Positions 36,550 to 45,124 of a DNA stretch of 64,000 bases are shown in pieces. Each line of letters starts with the position of its first letter. Positions within the stretch are counted from its first letter, which is position 1. Under the pieces are notes generated by a model, which worked only from the letters and a program-made list of their open reading frames with translations, had not been told where the DNA came from and did not search any database. The DNA lies in assembly GCA_963761475.1 (NCBI GenBank), contig CAVXGT010000019.1, positions 930,001 to 994,000 on the forward strand. The letters run 5' to 3'. A program made the translations under genes and the position numbers. The DNA is from Ga0077555 sp963761475. Its GTDB lineage: Bacteria; Pseudomonadota; Alphaproteobacteria; Rhizobiales; Hyphomicrobiaceae.

Positions 36550-37365
36550 CTAGGCTGCTCGCCGCTCTGCGAGATTGTCGATGCGGTCGCGGGCGACTTC
36601 GAGGGGCCGCCTGACGTCGACAACCGGCGCGATTATGCTGCGCAAGCGCGAGGCGAGTTCGCCGCGACCTCCGAGATAGCCCATCACCGGTGCGCACGGC
36701 AAAAGGTCCGGGGCATTAGCGCCGTAGAGACGGACAAACTCGTCATAGTTGTCGAACAATTGGCGATTGGTCGATTTGGCCTGCAGGCTCTCGGCGGCGG
36801 CACCGTTCGCAATCAAGATGTCATGGGCTTCGAGCTCGACGTGGAAGTACTCGATGACGGTGCGGTCCAGGGCATCCTCGAGAATGATGCTGGTTCCGTT
36901 GACGAGATCGCTGGCTGGAATCAGCACCCCGTCGAGGAAGATCAAGTGGGCGCCGGAGACGCGGAGATCGCGGTGCGGTGTCTGGCCATCGAGGGCACCG
37001 GCGGTGATGCGAACCGGGCGCACGTCTCTGCCCCAGGCTTCGCCGTCGGGTCGCTCGAACCGCATGCGGGCCAGCCACTTGATGGGCCGTGCCTCGCCCG
37101 CTGCGGTGGTCACGAGATCGCCGATCTGCAAATCCTCGATGGCGATCTCGCCGCTTGGGGTTGCTAGTCGCGTGCCCGCGAGGAAGCAACAACCGCTCTT
37201 GTCATCATTCGGTTTTCCCAAGTTGTGCGCATCATGACATGCGGCAGCGCTTGTCGGCCGCATGACCGAGAGCGACAGCGTCGAGCCAAGCAAGGCGACA
37301 CTTGCAACAAAGTTGCGCCGAGATGTGGTCAACCCAGCCTGTGCCGCGGTTTTTTCGTTTGCCAT
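36550..37365 (-). CDS. Tat-exported Hint-domain protein, copy 1
   Basis: A 271-residue protein. Residues about 15-42 form a twin-arginine leader (TSRRNFVASVALLGSTLSLS). A Hint domain (Hedgehog/intein type, PF13403-like) starts at the Cys of CFLAGTRLATPSGEIAIEDL, with GDLVTTAAGEARPIKWLARM, PVRITAGALDGQTPHRDLRV, SGAHLIFLDGVLIPASDLVNG and IEYFHVELEAHDILIANGA. This fold can catalyse N-S acyl shift, hence self-cleavage or ligation; activity is not shown by sequence alone. The C-terminal about 75 residues are Arg-rich. ATG 37365 is chosen. A close paralogue lies 1.57 kb upstream of it on the same strand. Confidence 0.85.
   Translation of the reverse strand: MANEKTAAQAGLTTSRRNFVASVALLGSTLSLSVMRPTSAAACHDAHNLGKPNDDKSGCCFLAGTRLATPSGEIAIEDLQIGDLVTTAAGEARPIKWLARMRFERPDGEAWGRDVRPVRITAGALDGQTPHRDLRVSGAHLIFLDGVLIPASDLVNGTSIILEDALDRTVIEYFHVELEAHDILIANGAAAESLQAKSTNRQLFDNYDEFVRLYGANAPDLLPCAPVMGYLGGRGELASRLRSIIAPVVDVRRPLEVARDRIDNLAERRAA
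36859..37119 (-). repeat. near-identical core of the duplicated Hint genes, copy 1
   Basis: About 261 bases differ from 38428-38688 at only four positions I could count, while flanking coding sequence of the two genes differs much more. The offset is 1,569 bases. Confidence 0.85.
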
Positions 37366-38118
37366 TGTTGTCGCCCCCAAAATCACAGCAATAAATGCTA
37401 TCGCAAAAATTATTTAATCCGACTCCAAATGGTGCCGCCATCCATCCAAGGTTGCAGATGTCTCGAATGTGTTTGGTGAATGCCATGGATGGGTGTCGAA
37501 GGGATCGCTGGAATGTTTGATTTCACTAGAATTTGCTATTCAACTCAGGGAGAATTGACAAAATACTATTTATTTTCAATCTGTTGCAGATTTTTTTGGG
37601 AGGCAATCTAGAGAAGTAAAAATTATTCGTAAACATAATGTAAAAAAATCGTAAATAAGTTATGGAGATGTCCTCTCGTGTGTGGGGTGATTTATGGAGA
37701 GAGGTGACGGTCGAAATAGCTGAAGCTGTCGACGCTTGCACAAGTCATTTATTCGCTTTGAGGCGACGTCTCCGGGTGACCGCCGTTCCTGCGTCTCGCC
37801 TCGTGGTGCCAGAATTGTCGCCGTGGGCGCGTCATGCGGCGCCGATCCGAATAGACTAAGTGTTGGACGAAATCCTCGGAGGTGGGAGTCCACACGGGTG
37901 GGATGGGTGCACAAGAAGATGGTTTTGCGCCGCTGAAACCCCACCAAGGGTTGGCCGAGCCGCGCGGTTTCCAAGTCAAGTACTTCATCGCGCTGCTCTG
38001 TCTCTTTGACGCCAGGCAGCGGTAGGCAGGTGTCCACGGTTCCTGCTGGCGGCCATAATTCCAAAGCAAAGGCCGTCTCGCGACGGCCTTTGGGGCATTG
38101 TTTCTGGCGTGAGGCGGG
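37366..38118. other. long AT-rich spacer between the two Hint genes
   Basis: About 750 bases. Its left part (about 37390-37680) is much richer in A and T than the rest of the window, with several runs of A. The right part returns to normal composition and holds weak frames on both strands (37660-38064 minus, 37662-37859 plus) that match nothing I know. The duplicated hairpin lies at 38060-38092. Confidence 0.5.
38060..38092 (-). terminator. terminator after the second Hint-domain gene
   Basis: A perfect 10-base stem, AAAGGCCGTC (38068-38077) with GACGGCCTTT (38082-38091), and a TCGC loop. It has the same stem as the hairpin at 36496-36519 and lies at a similar distance from the stop codon. 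The T-tract on the minus strand is weak (TTTGCTTTGG). Confidence 0.65.
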
Positions 38119-38958
38119 CTAGGCCGCTCGCCGTTCGGCGAGGTTGTCGATGCGGTCGCGCGCGATTTCCAGGGGGCGCCTGACGTCGACGATCGGGGCG
38201 ATCATGCTGCGCAACCGCGAGGCGATCTCGCCACGACCTCCGAAGTAGCCCATGATCGGTGCGCACGGCAAAAGGTCCGGGGCATTGGCTCCATAGAGGC
38301 GGACGAACTCATCATAATTGTCAAACAGTCGGCGATTGGTCGATTTGGCCTGCAGGCTCTCGGCAGCAGCGCCGTCCGCGATCAGGATATCGTGCGCTTC
38401 GAGCTCGACATGAAAGTACTCGATAAAGGTGCGGTCCAGGGCATCCTCGAGAATGATGCTGGTTCCGTTGACGAGATCGCCGGCTGGAATCAGCACCCCG
38501 TCGACGAAGATCAAGTGGGCGCCGGAGACGCGGAGATCGCGGTGCGGTGTCTGGCCATCGAGGGCACCGGCGGTGATGCGAACCGGGCGCACGTCTCTGC
38601 CCCAGGCTTCGCCGTCGAGTCGCTCGAACCGCATGCGGGCCAGCCACTTGATGGGCCGTGCCTCGCCCGCCGCGGTGGTCACGAGATCACGGGTTCGAAG
38701 GCTCTCGATGGCGATTTCGCCATGCGGGGTCGCTAGGCGCGTACCTGCGAGGAAGCAGAGGCCGCAGTGGCCGTTTCCATCGCCCGGATTGGGTTTGAAG
38801 CAATTGACGTCCGAGTTGCCAGGGCCGTGCGTAGCTCGAGCGCTCGACGGCCGCATCACCGAGAGCGACAGCGTCGAGCCAAGCAAGGCGGCGCCGGCTA
38901 CGAAATTGCGGCGGGATGTCGCACTGGTAGCCTGTGAAGGGTCGTGGTCGACTGTCAT
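38119..38958 (-). CDS. Tat-exported Hint-domain protein, copy 2
   Basis: A 279-residue paralogue of the 36550-37365 product. The twin-arginine leader is TSRRNFVAGAALLGSTLSLS. The Hint domain starts at the Cys of CFLAGTRLATPHGEIAIESL and runs through VNGTSIILEDALDRTFIEYF and HDILIADGAAAES. The linker between leader and Hint domain differs from copy 1 (GNSDVNCFKPNPGDGNGHCG here). The C-terminus is again Arg-rich and ends LAERRAA in both. Hint_2-type proteins are common in alphaproteobacteria, but what these process is unknown. Confidence 0.85.
   Translation of the reverse strand: MTVDHDPSQATSATSRRNFVAGAALLGSTLSLSVMRPSSARATHGPGNSDVNCFKPNPGDGNGHCGLCFLAGTRLATPHGEIAIESLRTRDLVTTAAGEARPIKWLARMRFERLDGEAWGRDVRPVRITAGALDGQTPHRDLRVSGAHLIFVDGVLIPAGDLVNGTSIILEDALDRTFIEYFHVELEAHDILIADGAAAESLQAKSTNRRLFDNYDEFVRLYGANAPDLLPCAPIMGYFGGRGEIASRLRSMIAPIVDVRRPLEIARDRIDNLAERRAA
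38428..38688 (-). repeat. near-identical core of the duplicated Hint genes, copy 2
   Basis: Partner of 36859-37119, with four mismatches seen in about 261 bases. Confidence 0.85.
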
Positions 38959-39480
38959 AGTTGTGGATTCCTCTACGCATACTACAATAATCCGTTGACA
39001 GCACTTGAATAATGAGGTTAAGGGCGACAGTGCTCTGGCAACACCAATCCTTGGTTGTGCAACTTTCTTTTCGTCACAATCTGTCCACAGCCGCCGATGC
39101 CGAATGACCCGACATTACCTCGGGCTTGCCTCGAAAATGGCTGTGGATTCATGAATTGTTACATAACTTCAATGTCATAATCATTTGCATGTCATGTGTT
39201 TACGGATTGGTTGGGCTTGCCTGGATGCTGGCAAAATCGCAACACTCCAAGGCCTAAATGCTCATTCTGACGAATGTTCGCCACGCTTGCACGGTATCCG
39301 AAATGGCAAAATCATGTGGGGAAAGCTGACGTCGCCTGCGTACGATTCAATGCGAGGTTGACACGCGATCTAGTTGCTGGACTTGAGCATTGGGAAATGC
39401 ATCCCGTCCGCCGGGCGGTGTTGGTGCTCACGGCCGGTAATGCACCGCAAACGCCCATGGGGCGCTGCTGCGGGAGAGCA
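38959..39480. other. AT-rich region upstream of the second Hint gene
   Basis: About 520 bases without a supportable gene. The part up to about 39250 is AT-rich, contains scattered ATAAT- and TTGACA-like words, and probably includes the promoter of the 38958 gene. The remainder faces the C-terminus of the minus-strand hypothetical gene at 39481. Confidence 0.45.
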
Positions 39481-40221
39481 CTATTCCTTTGCCGGCTTTG
39501 CCTTGGCGGCTGTCCACCTGAGATCGTGGAGCTGGGTCGGTTGGCGGCCGGATTCCATGTCGCGAAAGCCTGCAATGTAGTTGGCGGTCATGTCGAAGGT
39601 CACCGGGGGTGGCGACTTCGGGGCGAGCCAATCGCCGCTCGAGTCGACGTTGAGTTTCAAGGTCAGCCGCAGGGGCAACTCGACGCCGCCGGTGGTCTCG
39701 ACAAAGGAGCCGGTTTCGAGCGCGTAGAAGAGGATCACGTCGGTAAAGGCGTTATTGCCTGCGACGGTGACGGGCGTGAACAAGCGCGTCGCTCCGACAG
39801 GCGTGGTGCCGAAGTGGAGGTTCTGGAATTTCATCGTCTTGTTGGTCTTGAGGTGCGTCACCGTCAGGTCGAATGAGAGCACGGTGCCGCGCTGAGCGCC
39901 GTCGTTGGAGATCGTGAGGGGAATAGCGAAAACGTCGCGATAATCCTTGCGGTACATGTAGATCAGCGGCGGGTGGTATACCCGCAGCTCGGCCTGTTTG
40001 AGCACTGTCTCGTAAAAGCTGTAGCCGGAGAATACGAGGGCGATGATCGAGACGAAGGTGGCAAGGCCGGTTCCGATGCCATTGAGCCATGAGCCGCGCT
40101 CGGCGGGCGGGTGTCGGCGATTTTTCCGCTCGAGGTCATCGGTCGTGGTGGTCGCGTAGTCGTTCATGTCGCTCATCAAGGTTTCGAATTTGGCGTTGGG
40201 GCCTCTGCCCTGAGCTGCCAT
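39481..40221 (-). CDS. hypothetical membrane-anchored protein
   Basis: A 246-residue protein with one TM segment at about 50-70 (GIGTGLATFVSIIALVFSGY) after a charged cytoplasmic N-terminus. The exported part is a predicted beta-sandwich (ISNDGAQRGTVLSFDLTVTH, LPLRLTLKLNVDSSG) without catalytic motif. I do not recognise the family. ATG 40221 and an internal ATG (40173, MSDMNDYATT) are both possible starts. Confidence 0.75.
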   Translation of the reverse strand: MAAQGRGPNAKFETLMSDMNDYATTTTDDLERKNRRHPPAERGSWLNGIGTGLATFVSIIALVFSGYSFYETVLKQAELRVYHPPLIYMYRKDYRDVFAIPLTISNDGAQRGTVLSFDLTVTHLKTNKTMKFQNLHFGTTPVGATRLFTPVTVAGNNAFTDVILFYALETGSFVETTGGVELPLRLTLKLNVDSSGDWLAPKSPPPVTFDMTANYIAGFRDMESGRQPTQLHDLRWTAAKAKPAKE

Positions 40222-40423
40222 GCCTTGCTCCGCTGGTTACAGGCTGCACCGCCCTCGTCGAGATGTGCAACACGGGACTGCAATATGGTCGGAAATGGGG
40301 CAGGTCGGATGATTGAAGTCATCGAGGTGGGACGGTGCGCGCCAGCGGCCGGGCGTGCCGATCTGGACAGGGGCTCTGCGACCTGCTGCGATGGCCTATC
40401 CGTGGCAGAGAGGAATGGCCTCC

Positions 40424-41272
40424 ATGACGATCATTGATTCCCAGGTGCACGCCTACGAAGCCAACACGCCGAAGCGGCCGTGGCATAGCGTGCCGAACTG
40501 GCCGCCGCACGTGACCGGTGACGAGATGGTGGAGGCGATGGACAAGGTCGGTGTCGACGGGGCGATCTTCATCTCGTCGTTCTCGATGTATCAGTACGAC
40601 GCCAGCTATGCAGTTGAGGTGCAGAAGGCGCACCCGAACCGTATGGCTATCGTCAAGCCAGTCGATCCCAATGATCCCGATGTGTCCGACGTCATCGCCG
40701 AGTGGAAGAAGACACCGGGCACGGTCGGCATTCGCATCATGTTGACCAAGGAGCCAGGCCGCAACAGTGATCCCAATCATCCAGGGCTCGACCGGATCTT
40801 GCGGGCGGCTGTCAAGTACGACTTCCCCGTCAACATGCTGTGCTGGGGCAATGTCGATGCGGGCATGAGCCTGGTCGATCGCCATCCCGACACGCGGTTC
40901 ATCATCGATCACTTGGCGATCATGCAGCCAAGGTCGCCGCCGGCGCCGGAAAAGCCGTGGGCGGACCTGCGGAAGGTGCTGGAGCTTGCCAAGCGCAAGA
41001 ATGCGGTGATCAAGGTGAGTGGGGCGTGCACGTTGTCGCGCGAGCCTTATCCGTTTCCCGATATCTGGGATCCGCTGGCACGGGTGTTTGATGCCTGGGG
41101 CTTGGAGCGGTGCCTGTGGGGGACGGACTGGACGCGGGCGCATGCGGTCGTGAACTACGAGCAGGCGGTCAAGCCGTTCCTGATGACCGACCGGTTGAGC
41201 GACAGCGACCGCGCCATGTTGATGGGCGGCGCCTGCGCCAAGGCGTACGGCTGGTCACCGAAGACAACATAG
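40424..41272 (+). CDS. amidohydrolase family protein (TIM-barrel metal hydrolase)
   Basis: A 282-residue amidohydrolase-2 type enzyme. The N-terminal metal motif is IIDSQVHAYEAN (HxH-like, the first His replaced by Gln). The second His is in FIIDHLAIM and the final Asp in CLWGTDWTRAHA. Members hydrolyse lactones or decarboxylate aromatic acids. ATG 40424 is chosen because AGAGGA lies 9 bases upstream. It converges on the SAF-domain dehydrogenase. Confidence 0.88.
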   Translation: MTIIDSQVHAYEANTPKRPWHSVPNWPPHVTGDEMVEAMDKVGVDGAIFISSFSMYQYDASYAVEVQKAHPNRMAIVKPVDPNDPDVSDVIAEWKKTPGTVGIRIMLTKEPGRNSDPNHPGLDRILRAAVKYDFPVNMLCWGNVDAGMSLVDRHPDTRFIIDHLAIMQPRSPPAPEKPWADLRKVLELAKRKNAVIKVSGACTLSREPYPFPDIWDPLARVFDAWGLERCLWGTDWTRAHAVVNYEQAVKPFLMTDRLSDSDRAMLMGGACAKAYGWSPKTT

Positions 41273-41348
41273 GTCTCGCGAGACGTCGAGTTGGCAGGCT
41301 CGAAGGCTGCTCGAGGAGCAAGTGCCGAGCTTGCGCGTCCTCGGCAGA

Positions 41349-42704
41349 TCAAGCACGCGAGTTGGGGCGGCCGAAGGCTGCTTCCATCTCGCGGCGGAAC
41401 TTGTAGGTGGCATCGGACGTATCGATCTCGACGTCCGCCCACTTGAGGCGCTGGCCTTCCTTGATGTCGGACTTGAGCTTGACGTTGTGGGCGAGGCCCA
41501 GAGGGAGATAGCCCTCCTGCAACGATACGGCGGCCGGTGTCTGCTTGCCCCAGACGCAGAAGCCGCCCTCGCCGTCGAGGATCTCGGAGGCCTTGAGGTC
41601 GCGCTTGGCGGTGGCGACCACGTCGGAATTGAAGCACATGGCCGAGCCGGTAGGCTCATTCCTCAGCGCTGCGGAGGCGACGGAGAGGCCAAGCTCGAGG
41701 CCAATCATATGGGTCGGGCGATACAGCGATGCGTAGCGTCCCGACTTGTCCTGCAGCATGTTGTATTCGGCGAAGCACTGGCGGGCGTAGTCGCTGTCGG
41801 ATTCGATAACGACGTAGGTGCCCATGGCCAGGTGATGGGGCACGTCCTTGTCGTCGCGGGTGACGGACGAGGTGACCTCGGTCACGCCGGCCTTTTCCAG
41901 CACGCCACCGTCGGCGCGCGGCTTGCAGATCTCGGCATGCTCGAAACGGGATGCTGGCGGGAAGGACAGGCCGTCAGCCTGCGATTCAAGGCCGGTGGCG
42001 TTGCAGACAGCGCTCATCTCGATGCCGGACTTGGTGCCGTCGATGAACGAGTTGAACATCTTCGGGTTGATGTGACTGCGGTCGGTGATGTTCAGGTACT
42101 TGTTGAGGATGTCCCAGACCGTGTCGGGATTGGAGCGGTGGTAGGTGGGGTGATAGCGGGTACCCTTGCCGGCGGCGACGACCTTGAAACCGCAGGTGCG
42201 CGCCCAGTCGACATGCTCGGCAATGAGGGCGGGTTGGTCGCCCCAGGCCATCGAGTAGACGACGCCCTTCTGCTCGGCGCGCTTGGCAATCAGGGGGCCT
42301 GCCAGTGCATCACCCTCGACGTTGACCATGACGACGTGTTTGCCGGCGTCGATGGCTTTCAGTGCATGGCGGATGCCGGCTGCGGGATCGCCGGTCGCCT
42401 CGATGATCACTTCGATGCGGGGATCGTTGAAAAGCGCTTCGGCGTTGTCGGTGACGAAGGTTTTGCCGGTCTTGAAAGCCTCGTCTAGGGATGCGGCGTC
42501 GATCTGGGTCGCCGGCCAGCCGACGCCTGTTAGCCGCTCGCGGGCGCGGGTGGGGATCAAGTCGGCAAGGCCTGCCAGGTGCATGCCCGTCGTGACCCGG
42601 CATTGCGAGACGAACATGGTGCCGAACTTGCCGGCTCCGATCTGGCCAATCGTGACGGGGCGGCCTTCGGCTGCGCGCCTGGCGAGCATGCGGGAGAGGG
42701 ACAT
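41349..42704 (-). CDS. NAD(P)-binding dehydrogenase with a C-terminal SAF domain
   Basis: A 451-residue protein. The N-terminal Rossmann domain (VTIGQIGAGKFGTMFVSQC, IEVIIEATGDPAAGIRHALK, GKHVVMVNVEGDA) resembles homoserine dehydrogenase and related sugar-acid dehydrogenases. The C-terminus (ATAKRDLKASEILDGEGG, then LKSDIKEGQRLKWADVEID) is a SAF domain as in sugar-acid lyases and antifreeze proteins. Relatives work in carbohydrate-acid catabolism and are sometimes misnamed FlgA-like. ATG 42704 is chosen (GAAAGG upstream). The frame continues open a further 409 codons antisense to the MFS gene, which is not believed to be coding. Confidence 0.85.
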   Translation of the reverse strand: MSLSRMLARRAAEGRPVTIGQIGAGKFGTMFVSQCRVTTGMHLAGLADLIPTRARERLTGVGWPATQIDAASLDEAFKTGKTFVTDNAEALFNDPRIEVIIEATGDPAAGIRHALKAIDAGKHVVMVNVEGDALAGPLIAKRAEQKGVVYSMAWGDQPALIAEHVDWARTCGFKVVAAGKGTRYHPTYHRSNPDTVWDILNKYLNITDRSHINPKMFNSFIDGTKSGIEMSAVCNATGLESQADGLSFPPASRFEHAEICKPRADGGVLEKAGVTEVTSSVTRDDKDVPHHLAMGTYVVIESDSDYARQCFAEYNMLQDKSGRYASLYRPTHMIGLELGLSVASAALRNEPTGSAMCFNSDVVATAKRDLKASEILDGEGGFCVWGKQTPAAVSLQEGYLPLGLAHNVKLKSDIKEGQRLKWADVEIDTSDATYKFRREMEAAFGRPNSRA

Positions 42705-42881
42705 CGCGTGGGCCTTTCGGGAGGGGGCTGGATTAGGCGCACTTATGGCGTGAGCGGTGCCCTGGCAGCAAGCCGGAATGCGGCCGCCTGCCATGCAGCC
42801 TCGGGTAGTGACGCGGGGGTGGTGGTTGGTTAGAAGCGCGCCAGGGCACCCTTGCCCCCCGATTCCCCATTGGAGGGCACA

Positions 42882-44426
42882 GTGACCGCAGCGACAGCCG
42901 CCGTGCAAGATCCCGTTGTCAACGTGCCGGTGGCGCGGCGCTGGGCGATCCTGGCGTCGATCGTTATGGGGTCCACCATCTACAACGCGACGATCCTGGT
43001 GGCGTCCGGCCTGCAACCGCAGATGCAAGGCGCGATGGCTGCAACCCAGGACGAGATCGCCTGGACAGTGACGTTCAACATCCTTGCGACGGCGATCGTG
43101 ACGCCGATGACGGGTTGGCTGGTGGCGCGGTTCGGTGCGCGCAACGTCATGGTCTGGTCGGTGTTCACGTTCACGGTGGGCACATTGATGTGCGGGCTTG
43201 CGACCTCGCTTGAGACGCTGGTGTTCTGGCGGGTCGTGCAGGGCGGTGGCGGGGCGGCGCTGGTGCCGCTTGGCCAAACGATCCTGCTCAACGTCTTTCC
43301 GAGCTGGCAGCATGGACTTGCGATCTCCGTGTTCGGGGTCGCCAACATGGCGGGGCCGGTGATCGGGCCTTCGATCGGCGGATATATCGCGGAGGTGTGG
43401 AGCTGGCGCTGGGTGTTCTATCTGACGGTGCCGTTCGGTCTGCTGGCGTTCGTTGCGTTTCGCGCGACGCTGCCGAAGGACGAGGATGCGCAACGACCCG
43501 CACTCGACTGGACGGGGTTCCTGACGCTTGCCACGGCGCTGGCGCTGGCGCAGATCGTGCTGAGCCGTGGCCAGCGCCTGGACTGGTTCCAGTCGACCGA
43601 GATCATCGCCGCAACGGTGCTTGCGGCAATCGCACTCTACGTGTTTGTCGCCCACTGTCTGACCGCTGAAAAGCCGTTCCTGTCGCCGGTGATCCTGACC
43701 GACAGCAACTATGCGCTTGGCTTCGTGCTGGTGACGGTGTTCGGCATGCTCAATTTCACGCCAATGGTATTGTTGCCACAGCTCCTGCAGGCGCATGCAG
43801 GGTATCCCGACAGCCTGATTGGCTTTGTCATTTCGTGGCGCGGGCTTGGCGCCATCGTCGGCTTCTTTTCGTCGAACTGGCTCGCCCGGATCGATCCGCG
43901 GATCGGCATGGCGGGCGGATTTGGCCTGCACGCGGTCTCAGGGTTCTGGCTCTCGACGATCGACCTCAACGTGCCGGATTGGGTGCTTGCCGCCAATGGG
44001 TTCTTGCAGGGGCTTGCCATCGGTATCATCTGGGTGCCGATGTCGTTTGCCGCGTTTCGCACGCTCAGCCCCAAATATCGCGCCGAGGCCATGGGCGTCT
44101 TCCACCTGATGCGCAATATCGGCTCGAGCTTCTTCATCTCGATGTCGGTTGCCGAGATCGTGCGGGCGACGGGGGCCAACTTCTCGCGAATGTCGGAAGC
44201 AGTGTCGCCGTTCAACCGCTCGTTCAACCTGCCGTGGGTGGCAGGGTCGTGGTCGGTTGAGACGCTGCCGGACATCGCGCGTCTCGCCAAGGAGATTAAC
44301 CGACAGGCGGCACTGATCGGCTACCTGAATGCCTTTACGATGTACATGGTGGCCTCGCTAATGGCGATCCCGCTGGCGTTGATCCTGGGCACGCGGAGCA
44401 AGGGGCAGCAGGGCGGCAACGCCTGA
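42882..44426 (+). CDS. MFS transporter, DHA2 family (EmrB/QacA-like exporter)
   Basis: A 514-residue, about 14-TM drug:proton antiporter. Motif A is at GWLVARFGARNVM and motif C at VANMAGPVIGPSIGGYI. No periplasmic adaptor (EmrA) gene is adjacent. GTG 42882 is chosen because GGAGGG sits 4 bases upstream; a TTG at 42852 is the alternative. The 2OG oxygenase at 44450 follows after 23 bases and is likely co-transcribed. Confidence 0.9.
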   Translation: MTAATAAVQDPVVNVPVARRWAILASIVMGSTIYNATILVASGLQPQMQGAMAATQDEIAWTVTFNILATAIVTPMTGWLVARFGARNVMVWSVFTFTVGTLMCGLATSLETLVFWRVVQGGGGAALVPLGQTILLNVFPSWQHGLAISVFGVANMAGPVIGPSIGGYIAEVWSWRWVFYLTVPFGLLAFVAFRATLPKDEDAQRPALDWTGFLTLATALALAQIVLSRGQRLDWFQSTEIIAATVLAAIALYVFVAHCLTAEKPFLSPVILTDSNYALGFVLVTVFGMLNFTPMVLLPQLLQAHAGYPDSLIGFVISWRGLGAIVGFFSSNWLARIDPRIGMAGGFGLHAVSGFWLSTIDLNVPDWVLAANGFLQGLAIGIIWVPMSFAAFRTLSPKYRAEAMGVFHLMRNIGSSFFISMSVAEIVRATGANFSRMSEAVSPFNRSFNLPWVAGSWSVETLPDIARLAKEINRQAALIGYLNAFTMYMVASLMAIPLALILGTRSKGQQGGNA

Positions 44427-44449
44427 TTGGTTGTGATTTGGAGCTGGGA

Positions 44450-45073
44450 ATGGCGACGATCGAGAGCCTGTTTGCAACGCCCATCTACCGGGCTGAATTG
44501 ATGGGGCGGGCGGCAGGGCGACGGCTCAATGACGAGTTGATGGCGAGCTGTATCGCGATTGCCGGCGACGATGAGGCCGGGCAGGCGTGGTGCGCGGACA
44601 ATGGCTACCGGGGGTATACGTCTTATGCCTCGCTCAACGATCTGGCGTGGCGGGCACCGGTGTTCGAGGACCTGGTGCGGTTGGTCGATCCGCATGTCGC
44701 CGCGTTCGCCAAGGCTGCCGAGCTCGACCTCGAGCGGCGGCAGCTGGTCGTCGACAACATCTGGATCAACGTGCTCGAGCCCGGTGGTCATCACGCCGGC
44801 CATATCCATCCGCACGGTGTCGTCAGCGGCACCTATTATGTGGACGTGCCGGCCGGCGCCAGTGCGATCCGGTTCGAGGATCCCCGCCTGCCGCTGATGA
44901 TGGCCTCGCCGCCGCGGCGTCAGCGTGCCTCGCGCGGCGCGCAGACGTTCGTCTCGGTGGCGCCCAAGGCGGGAACGGTGCTGCTATGGGAGAGCTGGCT
45001 GCGCCACGAGGTGCCGGTGAACACGGCGGAGGCGGAGCGGATTTCGGTGAGCTTCAACTACAAGCTGGCGTAA
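44450..45073 (+). CDS. 2OG-Fe(II) oxygenase family protein (TIGR02466-like)
   Basis: A 207-residue putative dioxygenase. The family start is IESLFATPIYRAEL. Metal ligands are expected in HHAGHIHPHGVVSGTYYVDV and in WLRHEVPVNT, with the 2OG Arg in ERISVSFNYKL. ATG 44450 is chosen (GGAGCTGGGA upstream). Co-directional with the DHA2 exporter, so the two may modify and export the same compound (inference). Confidence 0.83.
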   Translation: MATIESLFATPIYRAELMGRAAGRRLNDELMASCIAIAGDDEAGQAWCADNGYRGYTSYASLNDLAWRAPVFEDLVRLVDPHVAAFAKAAELDLERRQLVVDNIWINVLEPGGHHAGHIHPHGVVSGTYYVDVPAGASAIRFEDPRLPLMMASPPRRQRASRGAQTFVSVAPKAGTVLLWESWLRHEVPVNTAEAERISVSFNYKLA

Positions 45074-45124
45074 GGCAGTCGGCCACATCCGGAGTTGATG
45101 AAGGGGTGGGGGCGCTGCGCTGCA

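Noticed and set aside
37660..38064. A possible 134-residue minus-strand protein between the Hint genes
   Set aside because: No recognisable motif, no ribosome binding site, and composition unlike the neighbours.
42705..43931. An open frame extending the SAF-domain dehydrogenase by 409 codons
   Set aside because: It is antisense to the DHA2 exporter, is His/Arg-rich and non-conserved. The true start has a ribosome binding site at 42704.
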